Below are positions 34,501 to 41,778 of a stretch of 41,778 nt of DNA, piece by piece; within the stretch, counting starts at the first letter, position 1; each line of letters opens with the position of its first letter. A program made the translations under genes and the position numbers. The notes under the pieces were generated by a model that made no database searches, was not told the DNA's origin, and saw only the letters and a program-made list of their open reading frames with translations. Origin of the DNA: a bacterium (GTDB lineage Bacteria > Electryoneota > AABM5-125-24 > Hatepunaeales > Hatepunaeaceae); NCBI GenBank assembly GCA_021734165.1, contig JAIPJL010000014.1:1-41778 (forward strand). The letters run 5' to 3'.

Positions 34501-34732
34501 TGACAAGTAGTGTTGCGCGTGAATTATCGGTGACAATCTCAGCTCCAACTATCGGACGTACACCGAACGTCCGGCAATAATCGAGGAAAAAGATCAATCC
34601 ATAAACGCTGTTGATGTCGGTCAGCGCAAGTGAATCACACCCCATTTCAACAGCAGCCTGACAGAGTTTCTCCGGTGATATCGTTCCCCAGCCCATTGAA
34701 TAATAAGAGTGAGTGTTTAAGTGTACGAACAT
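31577..34732 (-). CDS. dnaE2: Error-prone DNA polymerase III alpha subunit (DnaE2/ImuC type)
   Basis: The 1051-residue protein is a C-family polymerase of DnaE2 size. The PHP domain (1-230) begins FVHLNTHSYYSMGWGTIS with ALTDINSVYG, as in the second DnaE of Bacteroidota. The palm has RGSAAASIVSYCLGIT and the catalytic aspartates Asp348 and Asp350 (PPDIDVDF). The fingers include the YQEDVTRVA and AGYSFCKPHSASYALVS motifs. A C-terminal OB fold (IGWLVTGKVVPT ... FEDTTGLIETVFFP ... VEEDFGAVTVTVE) completes it. With the inactive polymerase ImuB encoded just upstream it forms the SOS mutasome. Residues of about 900-948 (CLFTSPSTTAGGDRRG to CSPLLRRGDEED) are an extra insert encoded by palindromic repeats. 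Confidence 0.93.
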   Translation of the reverse strand: MFVHLNTHSYYSMGWGTISPEKLCQAAVEMGCDSLALTDINSVYGLIFFLDYCRTFGVRPIVGAEIVTDNSRATLLVMNRKGYANLCHIITNRHINPDFDLLSELIERHDGLVILSDDVNILTKLSGKTRYLYAELIAGNPVRELLKTASYLNIKPVGTNRAFWIEPEDYQLHKLLRTIDLNTTLDRLPASETASVNARLFNEQEMREAFSFCPEAVDNTLEVADLCDWTPNFGIVYPEVEPGMNGSAINILRDMTYKGAEWRYEEITTQITERIEHELNLIERKQYAPIFLVVEDIVKQSPRTCGRGSAAASIVSYCLGITHVDPIRHKLFFERFINEARSDPPDIDVDFAWDERDDVLDYVFNKYGIERSAMVSNHVSFQKKAAVHEIAKVYGLPEAEITSVTKRMSYGMKLVGIPITEHPALQDHGFPPPWDDILKWAERLEDIPRYMSVHCGGVVITPGPTADWVPTEIATKGVRILQWEKDQTEDSGLVKIDLLGNRSLAVIRDTINAVNEHYGLSLEYATLYPLDDPDTQSLIARGDTMGVFYVESPATRLLQKKAGTGDYEHLVLHSSIIRPAANPFINEYLRRLKGEPWKPLHPLIGDILDDNYGIMVYQEDVTRVAMKLAGFNLADAEELRKVISKKHKHRRLLDLRKQFYEGAGERGVSRDAIDKVWDMIMSFAGYSFCKPHSASYALVSFKSAFLRAHYPAEFMASVISNRGGFYATFAYISEAKRMSIRVLPPDINDSQIRYTGRDDWIRVGLMQIKGLNSDTMQRIVDRRDTPYSSFENCLERAELSSSEARLLVKAGCFDNLEPERTRPELLWELALSFGSKTTTTGQNGLFIAEKEKPPRSPEYDEKTILQQEVETLGFLISRHPLELYMTSPLPLPVCAEIEIGRCLFTSPSTTAGGDRRGVTLSDSKLTPAITSCLIRKPPLCSPLLRRGDEEDYFTIDNHRYVKARVLDKYVGKKIDFIGWLVTGKVVPTKNREAMEFVTFEDTTGLIETVFFPRAFKRFSHMLSYTRPFRLFGQVEEDFGAVTVTVERVDYL
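31889..31940. repeat. GC-rich palindromic repeat inside dnaE2
   Basis: CATCCCCCCTACGGAGTAGG and the following AAGGGGGGTTTCCTTAT match, in the same orientation, the elements at 34750-34804 and 34924-34977. Here it is read through in frame as ...RKPPLCSPLLRRGDEE.... A second related palindrome (CCCCCCTGCTGTTGTAGAAG and flanks) lies at about 31979-32031 in the same gene. REP- or MITE-like mobility is inferred. Confidence 0.8.
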
Positions 34733-34749
34733 CCTTTTATCAAATCAAA

Positions 34750-35097
34750 CCCATCCCCCCTGCAGAGCAGGGGAGAATTAAAGGGGGGGTTTCCTTATGT
34801 AAAACTTCTAATTTTAATAGGTTTACTGAAAATCACACATTTAATCTTTCACGCAGCCAGACCATACATTACGGTTTTAGCGCCAAAACGCGTCTGTAAC
34901 TCCTCAACTACTTTAATTGCATTCCCATCCCCCCTGCAGAGCAGGGGGGAATAAAAAGGGGGGTTTCCTTATGTAAAACTTCTAATTTTAATAGGTTTAC
35001 TGAAAATCACACATTTAATCTTTCACGCAGCCAGACCATACATTACGGTTTTAGCACCAAAACGCGTCTGTAACTCCTCAATCACCCTAAGCGCATT
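34750..35097. repeat. 174-bp tandem duplication covering the 3' end of imuB
   Basis: 34750-34923 and 34924-35097 are two 174-bp copies, nearly identical over about 150 bp. Each begins with the GC-rich palindrome (CCCATCCCCCCTGCAGAGCA) and ends with the last codons of imuB. The copy at 34924-35097 includes the true imuB terminus. The outer copy is a relic of the same 24 codons and fills most of the imuB-dnaE2 spacer. At the far end the copies differ by several bases that change codons conservatively (NALRVIEE versus NAIKVVEE). Confidence 0.92.
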
Positions 35098-36198
35098 TTC
35101 AGATTTCATTGAAATTGGAATACTCGACCCATCCTTACCAGACTGCCACAGATCAAGCTGATGCGCTGCTGTACTAAGTCTTGTGAAAACAAGTTCCACT
35201 CTCCGCACCCGTACTCGGCGTGTTACTGTACGTATGAACAGTTTATCTGCTGTTTGTAGCCAGATTGAAGCGTTATCTGTACATATGCGCAGTCTTACAG
35301 AATTTTGTGCAACCTGTCCATCGCTGTAATAGATACTCATTACGAGTTCGGAAGCAGACTGCCTTCTGCGACTAAGTTGAAAACTGCCTTCAACTGTCAA
35401 ACGTCTGATCAGGCATTCGATTACTTCTCTTTCGTTGGTATCTTCATTCAATTCCTCAGCCAGTACTATTCGGGGAGGAACAGTGGGAGGCGTTACCGGC
35501 TCCACATCAACGCCAAGCGCCTGCCTTGATAACTGAAAAGCCACCGGACCAAGCGCCTGCAGCAGCAGATCGAGCTTGATCTCTTTAAGCTGCTGGACAA
35601 GCTGTATATTGAACTCAACAAGCTTAATCCTGGTATCACGATCAGCGGCAGGCAGCACATTCACCCGGTGCGGCTCCATAAACGGTTCTTCGCTACCGTA
35701 CAAAACCTCCAGTAATCCGGATTGCGATGCATCAAACGCCGCCACCCGACTAACCAGCTTATTAACCGAAAGTCCCGCTTCTGAAGGCAACCTTAGCTCT
35801 TTAAGGAGTCGTTGACGAATCAGTTCCGCAACCGACGCTGTCTTCCCGAACAACCTCTCAGTACCTGTCATGTCAATATAATTCTGCCCAAGCCTGTTTG
35901 GTTCAACAAGAGGCGAATACTCTCCGGTAATCTTCTGAATGGCGCTCATGGCACGCTTATAGAGAGGTAGATTAGGGTAGATCACCGTCAGATCCCGGCA
36001 GCTTCGCTTCGCCTGAGAAAGCATCATCCCGCGCCTGACGCCGAAAGCCGACGCTTCTGCGGAAACGGACAACAGACCTGCACGCGGACTCGCAGAACGC
36101 GCAAGCGCCAGCGGACGATCAATCAGATTCTTTGATAACGCACGCTCAACCGCGATTGGAAACGCCGGTATTTTCAGGCAAACAATGGAACGATTCAT
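35023..36198 (-). CDS. imuB: ImuB-type catalytically inactive Y-family polymerase
   Basis: The 391-residue protein has the Y-family fold, but all three catalytic acids are replaced. The palm reads CLKIPAFPIAVE where active enzymes have HIDMDAFFASVE, and VEPNRLGQNYIDMTG where they have the SIDEAFLD motif. This is the hallmark of ImuB, which links the beta clamp to DnaE2 in the SOS mutasome rather than polymerising DNA. The ATG at 36198 is chosen because the polymerase fold starts there; the frame is open to a GTG at 36273, but the extra residues come from repeat-like sequence. Neither start has a good ribosome binding site. An ImuA gene is not present nearby. Confidence 0.9.
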   Translation of the reverse strand: MNRSIVCLKIPAFPIAVERALSKNLIDRPLALARSASPRAGLLSVSAEASAFGVRRGMMLSQAKRSCRDLTVIYPNLPLYKRAMSAIQKITGEYSPLVEPNRLGQNYIDMTGTERLFGKTASVAELIRQRLLKELRLPSEAGLSVNKLVSRVAAFDASQSGLLEVLYGSEEPFMEPHRVNVLPAADRDTRIKLVEFNIQLVQQLKEIKLDLLLQALGPVAFQLSRQALGVDVEPVTPPTVPPRIVLAEELNEDTNEREVIECLIRRLTVEGSFQLSRRRQSASELVMSIYYSDGQVAQNSVRLRICTDNASIWLQTADKLFIRTVTRRVRVRRVELVFTRLSTAAHQLDLWQSGKDGSSIPISMKSENALRVIEELQTRFGAKTVMYGLAA

Positions 36199-36287
36199 GT
36201 TTTGGTGTTGTAGTTTTGTAGTGTCGTGGTGCACAGCTAAAGGAGTGCAGTCAAACGTGATGTTTGATGCCACTCTATACCAATAAA

Positions 36288-36303
36288 CTGTAACTATGTG
36301 CAG
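36288..36303. promoter_or_regulatory. Putative LexA/SOS operator 1 of imuB
   Basis: On the minus strand this reads CTGCACATAGTTACAG and lies just downstream of the -10 box, over the expected transcription start. It shares ATACTGCACAT with the sites at 36343-36358 and 21559-21574. Confidence 0.6.
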
Positions 36304-36306
36304 TAT

Positions 36307-36335
36307 AATATAACGAGGCAGGATTTGTTTGTCAA
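36307..36335 (-). promoter_or_regulatory. imuB promoter
   Basis: On the minus strand a perfect TTGACA (36335-36330) is followed after exactly 17 bp by TATATT (36312-36307). It is bracketed by two copies of the putative operator, whose centres are 55 bp apart. Confidence 0.75.
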
Positions 36336-36342
36336 GAACAAA

Positions 36343-36358
36343 CTATACTAATGTGCAG
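36343..36358. promoter_or_regulatory. Putative LexA/SOS operator 2 of imuB
   Basis: On the minus strand this reads CTGCACATTAGTATAG, the best fit to the symmetric pattern CTNNAC-N4-GTNNAG. It lies just upstream of the -35 box. Confidence 0.6.
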
Positions 36359-36371
36359 TATTGCAGAAATT

Positions 36372-36425
36372 GGAGTGCATAAGCTTGCTTATGCTTGTTG
36401 AAGCGAATCTTTGCTTCGTTACTCC
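36372..36425. repeat. Three-way-junction-like inverted repeat element
   Basis: GGAGT (36372-36376) pairs with ACTCC (36421-36425) and encloses two hairpins: GCATAAGC/GCTTATGC with a 2-base loop, and GAAGC/GCTTC with an 8-base loop. It begins 6 bp past the BamA-like stop codon and may serve as that gene's terminator, although no T-run follows. Confidence 0.55.
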
Positions 36426-36430
36426 GGCGT

Positions 36431-38113
36431 TCAGAACCATCCTTCCAGCCTTACATGCAGCCTTGCATTCTGAATCGGCTCACCCTTTGCAAGGGCAATA
36501 TCAAGCCCCAGCCTGCCGACCTTGGTGGTCATACCGGATGTAATTCCGAATGAATACGGATAACGTAATCTTGCTGCTATTCTACTGTCTTCGCGATATA
36601 TATAACCGAAGTCGCTGAAAGCCCCCAGCCAACTCGATTTGTCTGGTCGCCAGCGAAGTTCCAGGTTTCCGCAGACAGCGCCTCGCGCCCTGATGACATT
36701 CTCACCGTAACCCCTGACAGTTCCTGAGCCGCCAACCCTGACAAGGTCCTCCCTGATCACACCCGATCCGGCAATGTCGTCCATGCTGACATACTGAAAT
36801 ACAATGAAATGATCGGTAATGCCTGCAACTCCCGTCTGGAATAGCCTCTGACGTTTCAGATCATCGGATTTACTGCTGTTGTCGTAATTTCTGACTGCCG
36901 TTGCGGTAAATATCTGAAACGAGTACCCTGAAGACGGATTCCAGTCATAATCAAGCCTGTTGAAACCAACTCCACCTTCCAGCCAGACTGCATCGGATGA
37001 AGCATCAGTTTGGGTTGTATCACCGGCGCTGATTGTTTCCAGAGTTGTCGATCCGGACAGCATCAAACGGTCGGCAGGCTCCCATTCCAGCCCGAATTTA
37101 TATCTAGTCGCTGTGCCGAGCGTATCCTCCGACCATTGCTCCAGACCAAGCGTACCATGCCAGGGATGACCGAGAATCCAGGGCTCGCGGTAACTGATTA
37201 AAATCCCCCGCCTTGCCGGATCGAGGTTTGACCATTCAAGCTGTAGTCTCCTGCCTGTTCCGAGTATATTACCGAACTTTATCTTCAACTCACCAGAGGG
37301 ATCTTTCTGACCGCGCGCCGCTGATAATAAACCGGATGCGGAGTTTACCCTTCGCTCTTTAACGGGGATGTGCACGTTAATCAAACCCGATCCGGCAGGT
37401 TCAAACACCGGATCACCGGCGCTTTCGACGAATGTCAGCCTGTTGAGTCTGTCTATCGCTCGCTGCAATCGGATATGAGAAAACACATCTCCTCTGCGTA
37501 AACCGCTTTCCAAACCGAGAAATCTTGGTTTTGTCAGTCTCGCGCCAGGAAATTCGATTCCCCTAAGTCGTGTGAATCCCCCGTCTTCGATATTTAAATC
37601 AATCTTTGCTGATATATGATCATCGTTTTCGCTGATATTATTCGGTTTCAGAGTAACCAAAGCAAAAGGATAACCGTTGTCATTTAATGGCTCAAGAACC
37701 TTTTCGACTTCAGTTAGAATTGCCTTTTCGGATAATGTTATACCCTCAGAAAACCCATCTATATCATCCCTGTTAACGCCATTTATTTCACTATCCGATA
37801 CTTTAACAACTTTACCTGATGACAGAAAAATATCAAGCACATCATTATCATATTTCACCGAATCAAGCCTTGCCAGCGGATAACCCTGCTTGGCAAGTGA
37901 TTTGTACAGTCTGTTTAATGCAGATACTAATTCGCTGTGATCATAGATTGTTTCTTTTATTTCGGCGAGTTTAACTAATTCCGAATGACTGAACTTGTCC
38001 GAGTGGAATTTGATTTGCAGCGGATTTTGAGAGAGAGCTGTTTCTGATGCAGTCAGTCTAACTGAAATGAGGAAGATTAATAGTAATGTTGTTAAAATGT
38101 AATTTTTCATCAT
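36431..38113 (-). CDS. BamA/TamA-like outer-membrane protein (POTRA plus beta-barrel)
   Basis: The 560-residue protein has a signal peptide (MMKNYILTTLLLIFLISVRL, cleaved near TASE). Two to three POTRA-like domains (about 30-235: LNRLYKSLAKQGYPLARLDS, VLEPLNDNGYPFALVTLKP, RAIDRLNRLTFVE) follow. A C-terminal 16-strand Omp85 barrel (about 250-560) has the conserved VRGYGEN motif (the lid-lock RG(Y/F) region) and ends in Phe (RLEGWF) as outer-membrane barrels do. It is shorter than BamA (about 800 residues) and closer to TamA or two-partner-secretion transporters. The passenger is unknown. The POTRAs suggest a role in inserting or exporting outer-membrane or surface proteins. Confidence 0.87.
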   Translation of the reverse strand: MMKNYILTTLLLIFLISVRLTASETALSQNPLQIKFHSDKFSHSELVKLAEIKETIYDHSELVSALNRLYKSLAKQGYPLARLDSVKYDNDVLDIFLSSGKVVKVSDSEINGVNRDDIDGFSEGITLSEKAILTEVEKVLEPLNDNGYPFALVTLKPNNISENDDHISAKIDLNIEDGGFTRLRGIEFPGARLTKPRFLGLESGLRRGDVFSHIRLQRAIDRLNRLTFVESAGDPVFEPAGSGLINVHIPVKERRVNSASGLLSAARGQKDPSGELKIKFGNILGTGRRLQLEWSNLDPARRGILISYREPWILGHPWHGTLGLEQWSEDTLGTATRYKFGLEWEPADRLMLSGSTTLETISAGDTTQTDASSDAVWLEGGVGFNRLDYDWNPSSGYSFQIFTATAVRNYDNSSKSDDLKRQRLFQTGVAGITDHFIVFQYVSMDDIAGSGVIREDLVRVGGSGTVRGYGENVIRARGAVCGNLELRWRPDKSSWLGAFSDFGYIYREDSRIAARLRYPYSFGITSGMTTKVGRLGLDIALAKGEPIQNARLHVRLEGWF

Positions 38114-38290
38114 ACAATTAGTTAACTAAAACCTAAAGTTTAGAGTTCAACCTTCAGGTTGTCATTCTGAGCGTAGCGAAGAATCAAATACACCATCAAA
38201 AGTCATTTCCCCGGCATCTCTACACCCCGACAATCTGTTTAATCTGCGTCATCTGCGGTTAGAGCCTGTCATTCCGGACTGTGATCCGGA
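38114..38290. repeat. Dispersed repeat debris upstream of the BamA-like gene
   Basis: This spacer holds several unrelated short repeats: TTTAGAGTTCAACCTTCAGG (also near 9945); an imperfect palindrome CATTCTGAGCGTAGCGAAGA at about 38162-38181, of a type widespread in bacterial genomes; TCTGCGTCATCTGCGGTTAG; and CATTCCGG/CCGGAATCC arms near 38270-38294. The promoter of the BamA-like gene must lie in its first part. No gene is seen. Confidence 0.65.
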
Positions 38291-38992
38291 ATCCAGAATC
38301 ACGAATCAAAAATCCCTTGGTGTTCTTTGTGAACTTCGTGTTAAATAACTTGCCAACTTGCCAACCTGTAAACTTGCAAACTTACAATCCTGTACATCCT
38401 TGTTTTAAAAATCATTCAAAATTCAAAACTGAATACCCTCCTTTCGTCATTCCGGCGAAAGCAGGAATCCACAATTCATAATTCTCAATTCTTAATTCAT
38501 AATTGAATATCCCCCCCTCCATCATTCCTGCGAAAGCAGGAATCCAGAATCACGAATCAAAAATCCCTTAATGTCCTTTGTGAACTTCGTGTTAAATAAC
38601 TTGCCAACTTGCCAACCTGTAAACTTGCAAACTTACAATCCTGTACATCCTGTACATCCTTGTTTTAAAAATCATTCAAAATTCAGAACTGAATACCCCC
38701 CTTTCGTCATTCCTGCGAAGGCAGGAATCCACAATTCATAATTCTCAATTCTTAATTCATAATTGAATATCCCCCCCTCCATCATTCCTGCGAAAGCAGG
38801 AATCCAGAATCACGAATCAAAAATCCCTTAATGTCCTTTGTGAACTTTGTGTTAAATAACTTGCCAACTTGCCAACCTGTAAACTTACAAACTTACAATC
38901 CTGTATATCCTGTACATCCTTGTTTAAAAATCATTCAAAATCCAAAACTGAATACCCCCCTTTCGTCATTCCTGCGAAGGCAGGAATCCAGG
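38291..38992. repeat. Tandem array of a 251-260 bp unit (about 2.7 copies)
   Basis: Units start at 38291, 38542 and 38802 with ATCCAGAATCACGAATCAAA. Each contains CTTTGTGAACTTCGTGTTAA, a run of CTTGCCAA/CTTGCAAACTT words, and two small palindromes of the form CATTCCTGCGAAAGCAGGAA. The second copy is 9 bp longer because CTGTACATC is doubled. The third copy stops after its first palindrome. No open frame of note spans the array. The spacer from 38993 to 39102 holds nothing further. Confidence 0.9.
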
Positions 38993-39102
38993 TAGGTTAA
39001 GCATTTAATAATGCCGATGTTATAGTTTACAGCTTCCATCGGAATCCCAAATCAAGAATCAAACAATCAGAAAGCCGGGATTATAATTCATCGCGGCGCG
39101 TA

Positions 39103-40272
39103 TCACCGATTTCCTTTCGCTCGATTGTGAGTTTTGCATAGCATCTGACAATTTTTTGCATCTGTTTTGCCACCTTTGCTCCATGCAGTCACATGGTCAG
39201 CGTCCATTTCAGATAAGTTCCAGATTTTGCTCTTATTGGCATCATGTCCAATCGCACAATGTGGGCAGTTTGATTGACCTTTGTTTTTAGCTTCTGAGGT
39301 CTGCTTTTGGTAAACCGCCGTCTTGGTTGGTACTTCAAAAACCCTAACATTAAGCAATTTCGTATCTGTAGAACCACCTAATATATACTCAAATATGCCT
39401 TTGCGACTATCTACACATGGATCGCTGTGGAGTTTCTGTACTTCTTCCGAAACCTTTTTCGGATCGTATGATTTCTTATGGTATGTTTCATACAACCGCC
39501 CCCACTCCAGTCCGCGCATCTCTTTTTCAACATCATTAAACACTCCAGAAATCCAGTCAATTACGCTGTTGAAATATGTTTTTAATTCATTGATGTTGTC
39601 GTCAAATCGATGTTGGCTCATATAATCGTCAATATTACCTTTACTTACCCAATCCAGAGCACATTCCAAAAACTCCTGCCGGTTGGCGCTGCCTTTTATA
39701 TATGCTCTCCACTTCTGGATGTTGGCATTTTGATTATTGCTAAACTCCTCTCTCGCGAGTGTCACAAACTTGCCGGAATATACGGCATTGAGCATTTCCT
39801 GAGCATTCAGTGGAATCCCTGCGATATTGATGGTTTTGTACCATTCCTTGATTTCGCTTTCTGTACCTTCGCATTCATAAATAAGCAGTTTTGTTTCTAA
39901 AAATTTTTCTTTCTTGTCTTCAGCCATTCCGCTAAAGTATTGCAGGTTACCGTTTTCATCTTGAAAGGCAAACTTATTGGTCACAAAACGCCCAACACTC
40001 GTAATGCGCTGTTGCCCGTCTAAAACCTCCAGCTTATTGTTATCAACCTTATTAAAATAAATCAAGCCGATTGGGTAGCCTTTGAGAATTGAATCAATAA
40101 CATCAATCTCCTTTTTTCCTCCCTTTTCGGCATAAATATAGTTGCGCTGGTATTCCGGCTGAATAGTAAGTTTGCCAGACAAGCCAAAGAGCCCCTTGCC
40201 CTCAAGTTCGTTGTAAACAAAGCCTTCACAAATATCTTTGACTGTGATTTCGGTTTTTAAGGTTGTTTCCAT
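39103..40272 (-). CDS. DUF262-HNH nuclease (GmrSD-like), partner of the methyltransferase
   Basis: The 389-residue protein has an N-terminal DUF262 domain (about 10-200) with the signature DGQQR (85-89) and the [20 protein letters not shown] region; this ParB-like fold binds and hydrolyses nucleotide in GmrS and related proteins. A C-terminal HNH domain (about 335-389) has zinc Cys336/Cys339 (CPHC), [12 protein letters not shown] with His360, Asn374, Cys379 and His382/Asn383, so it looks catalytically intact. GmrSD, BrxU and SspE pair DUF262 with DUF1524; here a classic HNH is used instead. It starts 4 bp after the methyltransferase stop with an AAGAGA ribosome binding site. It is most likely the restriction half of the pair. 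Confidence 0.88.
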   Translation of the reverse strand: METTLKTEITVKDICEGFVYNELEGKGLFGLSGKLTIQPEYQRNYIYAEKGGKKEIDVIDSILKGYPIGLIYFNKVDNNKLEVLDGQQRITSVGRFVTNKFAFQDENGNLQYFSGMAEDKKEKFLETKLLIYECEGTESEIKEWYKTINIAGIPLNAQEMLNAVYSGKFVTLAREEFSNNQNANIQKWRAYIKGSANRQEFLECALDWVSKGNIDDYMSQHRFDDNINELKTYFNSVIDWISGVFNDVEKEMRGLEWGRLYETYHKKSYDPKKVSEEVQKLHSDPCVDSRKGIFEYILGGSTDTKLLNVRVFEVPTKTAVYQKQTSEAKNKGQSNCPHCAIGHDANKSKIWNLSEMDADHVTAWSKGGKTDAKNCQMLCKTHNRAKGNR

Positions 40273-40276
40273 ATTA

Positions 40277-41467
40277 TTATCTCTTATGCCTTATAAAAAT
40301 TCTTTTATATACCGCTCTGACCGGATACCCGACATCAAAGTAAGTTCCGGAACCAAAATCATTTTTTTTAATTACGCAACCCATTGTGCCTGTATTCGAT
40401 TTCATTCTTTTTCCGTCAACAACCTTAACTTTGTTAGAATAAATTTTGGTTGGTGGGGAATCATCGTCTGCATCACTTCCCACGATTTCAAACTGGTCGG
40501 GATTATATTTATCCAAGAAACTAATCGGCACACCCATTACACCATCAAAATCACTTGGAATTGCATTGGTAAATGGTACTTCAATCGCATCGTAATTGTC
40601 ATACTGTTGATAACTATTTTTGTGTTTTTGTATTTGTTTGTTAAACTTTCTATTATCTGCCATAGTCATTAGTGGTAATTTCTGGTGACGCTTTCCATGA
40701 TCTAGGTTTGTGAACCAACATACATTGCGGAACTTCACTAGACCTGTTTTTTTATTGTACACTCCCGTAGCAAAATCGCGTTTATTTGGTGTGAAAAAAT
40801 ATGCGTTGCCGGATTGAAAACCATTCCCCATCCACAACTTATTATTCTTTATTAGTGGAAATATTTCTTTGTAGGTAATTGCATTCAAATTACCGATAAT
40901 CACAAACTGTTTGCTGTAATCGAAAAGCTGTTTAAAATACTCACGAAAGAGGCTAAACGGCGGATTGGTTATCACTATATCTGATTGTTTGAGCAGAGCT
41001 ATACATTCATCACTGCGAAAATCGCCATCGCCATCAAGCGGTGTCCATTCGTTGTGTTTGTTTGCCTTCAACTGCTTGGCAGTGTCCATCAAATTGAATT
41101 CTCCGTCGTCGTCTATGTCCTGTACTTCATTGATAATAAATCTGTTGGCGGTTATCTTGGGACGGCCTTTTGATTTCGTGAGTGTTTTATCATCTCCAAA
41201 TAACTGCAGCTGAGTGTTGGCTACAGGCGAAGTTTTGTAGCTGGTAGTGATAAGTTGTTTTAGTCCAAGCTTATTATAATTGAGCACAAAATAGCGAAAG
41301 AAATTGCTTTCATACGGATCGTCGCAGTTGCAGTAAACCACCTTATCTCGGAAGACATTGGGATTGTATTCCAGATACGCTTCGATTTCTTTTTGAATAT
41401 CATCAAACTGGGTGTAAAACTCGTCGTTTTTTGCCCTCTTGGCGCTGGTAAGATTCTTGTTTGGCAT
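40277..41467 (-). CDS. EcoRI-family adenine-specific DNA methyltransferase
   Basis: The product is about 396 residues from the ATG at 41467; the frame is open to an ATG at 41509 that would add 14 residues. The N-terminus ([20 protein letters not shown]) and the [12 protein letters not shown] segment match the M.EcoRI family. The catalytic motif IV is NPPF (168-171 from this start; [13 protein letters not shown]). Such enzymes transfer a methyl group from S-adenosylmethionine to N6 of adenine in a specific site, here unknown. No EcoRI-like endonuclease is present. Instead a DUF262-HNH gene follows after 4 bp, so it probably protects host DNA from that nuclease. Confidence 0.92.
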   Translation of the reverse strand: MPNKNLTSAKRAKNDEFYTQFDDIQKEIEAYLEYNPNVFRDKVVYCNCDDPYESNFFRYFVLNYNKLGLKQLITTSYKTSPVANTQLQLFGDDKTLTKSKGRPKITANRFIINEVQDIDDDGEFNLMDTAKQLKANKHNEWTPLDGDGDFRSDECIALLKQSDIVITNPPFSLFREYFKQLFDYSKQFVIIGNLNAITYKEIFPLIKNNKLWMGNGFQSGNAYFFTPNKRDFATGVYNKKTGLVKFRNVCWFTNLDHGKRHQKLPLMTMADNRKFNKQIQKHKNSYQQYDNYDAIEVPFTNAIPSDFDGVMGVPISFLDKYNPDQFEIVGSDADDDSPPTKIYSNKVKVVDGKRMKSNTGTMGCVIKKNDFGSGTYFDVGYPVRAVYKRIFIRHKR

Positions 41468-41509
41468 GTTGTTTCCCGTTATATCATTATAATTTTGTTG
41501 CCCTAACAT

Positions 41510-41778
41510 TGATTATATGGTTTCTTCATAACATCTTTCAGGAAAGCTCTTTTAATCTGATGTTAACAGGTAATCAGTAATATACGTGCAAAGATAGGAG
41601 ATCTGCAAGTATATAAGAAAGCCGAATTAAGCGCTCAAAGAATATTTACAGGTTACTGCATCAATTCACCTTCAGCCGCTTTAACGCCTTCAATTGCAGC
41701 ATTCTTACAAGGCAAGATCATGATTTTAATAATGCTTGTCTGGATTCCCTCCCCCGCCTTCGCGATGGCAAGTCTGCA
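41510..41778. other. Right-edge spacer
   Basis: These 269 bp upstream of the methyltransferase gene should hold its promoter, which I could not define. Near the edge (about 41740-41778) TGGATTCCCTCCCCCGCCTT and the following CGCGATGGCAAG look like another dispersed palindromic repeat cut by the window end. No gene is seen. Confidence 0.4.

Noticed and set aside
34600-34732. Loss of a metal-ligand His in the DnaE2 PHP domain (ALTDINS) as an anomaly
   Set aside because: The same TDIN signature is usual in the second DnaE of Bacteroidota, so it is a clade feature.
38291-38992. Repeat array considered as a CRISPR
   Set aside because: The units are about 250 bp, directly adjacent and nearly identical throughout; there are no short repeats separated by unique spacers and no cas genes.

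Overview
The window looks like chromosomal DNA from an uncultured bacterium of the FCB group (Fibrobacterota-Chlorobiota-Bacteroidota and relatives). The grounds are: five loci carry the YPNPFNS...GLYxVRL type C-terminal sorting domain typical of type IX secretion cargo; gingipain-like C25 peptidases and an LVIVD-repeat protein are present; the DnaE2 has the N-terminal signature seen in Bacteroidota; and the putative SOS operator resembles the Fibrobacter LexA box. A precise phylum cannot be assigned from this window.

Layout. 1-7.2 kb (minus strand): the N-terminal part of a secreted C25 peptidase, a small helical lipoprotein, a GspF/PilC-type membrane protein, and a tight operon (ATGA overlaps) of ABC ATPase, ABC exporter permease and a sigma-54 activator with a degenerate receiver. 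7.3-7.6 kb (plus): a tRNA-His/tRNA-Glu operon with its own promoter and terminator. 7.6-14.2 kb: a secreted LVIVD beta-propeller protein and a complete C25 peptidase. 14.3-19.5 kb: a membrane-embedded spermidine-synthase-like protein and an adenylate cyclase-TPR receptor, followed by a broken relic of a sorting domain. 19.9-21.6 kb (minus): a small protein plus DNA polymerase IV (dinB). 21.7-28 kb: M20 dipeptidase, LysA-like decarboxylase and a secreted subtilisin-like protein that has lost its catalytic Asp and has Cys in place of Ser. 28-31.3 kb: tadA, a small membrane protein, a UPF0316 protein and a tandem HD-GYP protein. 31.6-36.3 kb (minus): imuB and dnaE2, the translesion mutasome. 36.4-38.1 kb: a BamA/TamA-like outer-membrane protein. 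38.1-39.1 kb: a repeat-rich spacer. 39.1-41.5 kb (minus): an EcoRI-family adenine methyltransferase coupled to a DUF262-HNH nuclease, probably a restriction-modification-like defence pair.

Main observations. (1) The dinB operon and imuB both start with TTGACA-N17 promoters overlapped by the same 16-bp imperfect palindrome (CTGCACAT-N2-GT-like), three copies in total. This suggests one SOS-type regulon for all the mutagenic polymerases here. (2) A GC-rich palindromic repeat found twice in the imuB-dnaE2 spacer is also embedded in frame inside dnaE2. (3) The methyltransferase/DUF262-HNH pair, the ABC exporter coupled to a receiver-dead sigma-54 activator, and the altered subtilisin-like protein are the best candidates for poorly described biology. 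All function calls come from reading sequence motifs; no database search was run.
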